From the NCBI RefSeq assembly GCF_022919075.1, contig NZ_CP095078.1:1116001-1180000 (forward strand): 64,000 nucleotides of DNA, written 5' to 3'. This stretch comes from Nocardioides sp. W7 (GTDB taxonomy: Bacteria > Actinomycetota > Actinomycetes > Propionibacteriales > Nocardioidaceae). The position numbers and the translations under genes are program-made. Under the pieces are notes generated by a model. It was given only the letters and a program-made list of their open reading frames with translations, was not told the origin of the DNA and searched no databases. How positions within the stretch are numbered: the stretch's first letter is position 1; the number at the start of each line of letters is the position of its first letter. Of the stretch, positions 63,778 through 64,000 are shown in pieces.

Positions 63778-64000
63778 TCAGGAGAGCGGTGTGTCGGACA
63801 GCACCTCGCCGTCCGCGGCGTACGCCGTCGCCCTGGCCGCGTCGACCTCCGCCTCCGTGAGCCCGTCGGGCAGCCAGAACATCGCGAAGCCACCGCCGAC
63901 CGCCGCATCGAACGACTCACCCGCGACCTCGACGCTGACCCGGTCGACCTGCGGCGAGACCTGTAGGACGCCGACGCCGTCGCGGGCGGGGGAGTCGAGC
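63778..64000 (-). CDS. Hypothetical protein, C-terminal part (runs off the window)
   Basis: The last ~74 codons before a TGA at 63778-63780. The peptide includes [19 protein letters not shown] and [20 protein letters not shown], then [12 protein letters not shown]. β-strand-rich then one helix; no family recognised. Codon bias matches the genome. The gap of 64 bp before glgX has no clear terminator. Confidence 0.6.
   Translation of the reverse strand, partial: LDSPARDGVGVLQVSPQVDRVSVEVAGESFDAAVGGGFAMFWLPDGLTEAEVDAARATAYAADGEVLSDTPLS

Noticed and set aside
58947..63860. A very long plus-strand open frame (over 1,600 codons) opposite treZ, treY and glgX
   Set aside because: It is antisense to three well-conserved GH13 genes and encodes a low-complexity Arg/Gly/Val-rich product; it arises from the high GC at third codon positions.

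Overview
This 64-kb window comes from a high-GC actinobacterium, most probably Nocardioides or another member of the Nocardioidaceae. The evidence is the strong G/C bias at third codon positions, frequent GTG starts, an F420-type nitroreductase, a recC-recB-recD operon, a KstR-type operator and many leaderless TANNNT promoters. No rRNA, tRNA or CRISPR array was seen. Both window edges cut through genes.

Layout. 1-8857: a LivHM-LivG-LivF branched-chain-type ABC transporter, a class III cyclase, a deletion scar joining an MFS remnant to an HxlR remnant, a SnoaL-like protein behind a KstR-like palindrome, two PGPGW membrane proteins, a divergent TetR/hydrolase pair and a secreted cupin. 8984-17369: recCBD. 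17446-20722: ACT protein, F420-type nitroreductase, menB, and an IS481-family element inserted exactly at the menB stop codon. 20838-36069: a catabolic block with a PucR regulator, proline dehydrogenase, P5C dehydrogenase and glutamate dehydrogenase, followed by two cupin-type XRE regulators and an ABM-HyuA-HyuB-ABC importer-M24 peptidase operon. This could feed 5-oxoproline- or proline-containing compounds to 2-oxoglutarate.

36596-42525 is an accessory island and the most interesting region. Seven translationally coupled minus-strand genes encode a ubiquitin-like protein, an E2-like protein, a JAB/JAMM peptidase, an E1-like ThiF enzyme, a sigma-70-like factor, an XRE protein and a frameshifted ImmA/IrrE protease with a Cys-rich tail. 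A decayed tyrosine integrase lies beside it. The first four match the gene content of Bil-type (bacterial ISG15-like) antiphage conjugation systems. The sigma/XRE/ImmA tail and a UBL with a short tail after its glycines make this version unusual.

42701-52274: a frameshifted secreted protein, an ArsR-SRPBCC-DHFR-like operon, a methyltransferase-sirtuin pair, TetR-MMPL, a lipoprotein and a quinone-oxidoreductase/HxlR pair. 52313-57271: an AAA+ ATPase, a DUF4157 protein and a small protein, which look like an orphan module of an extracellular contractile injection system. 57340-63713: glgX-treY-treZ (glycogen to trehalose), with a repeat-like element apparently inserted in frame in treZ. A partial gene runs off the right edge.
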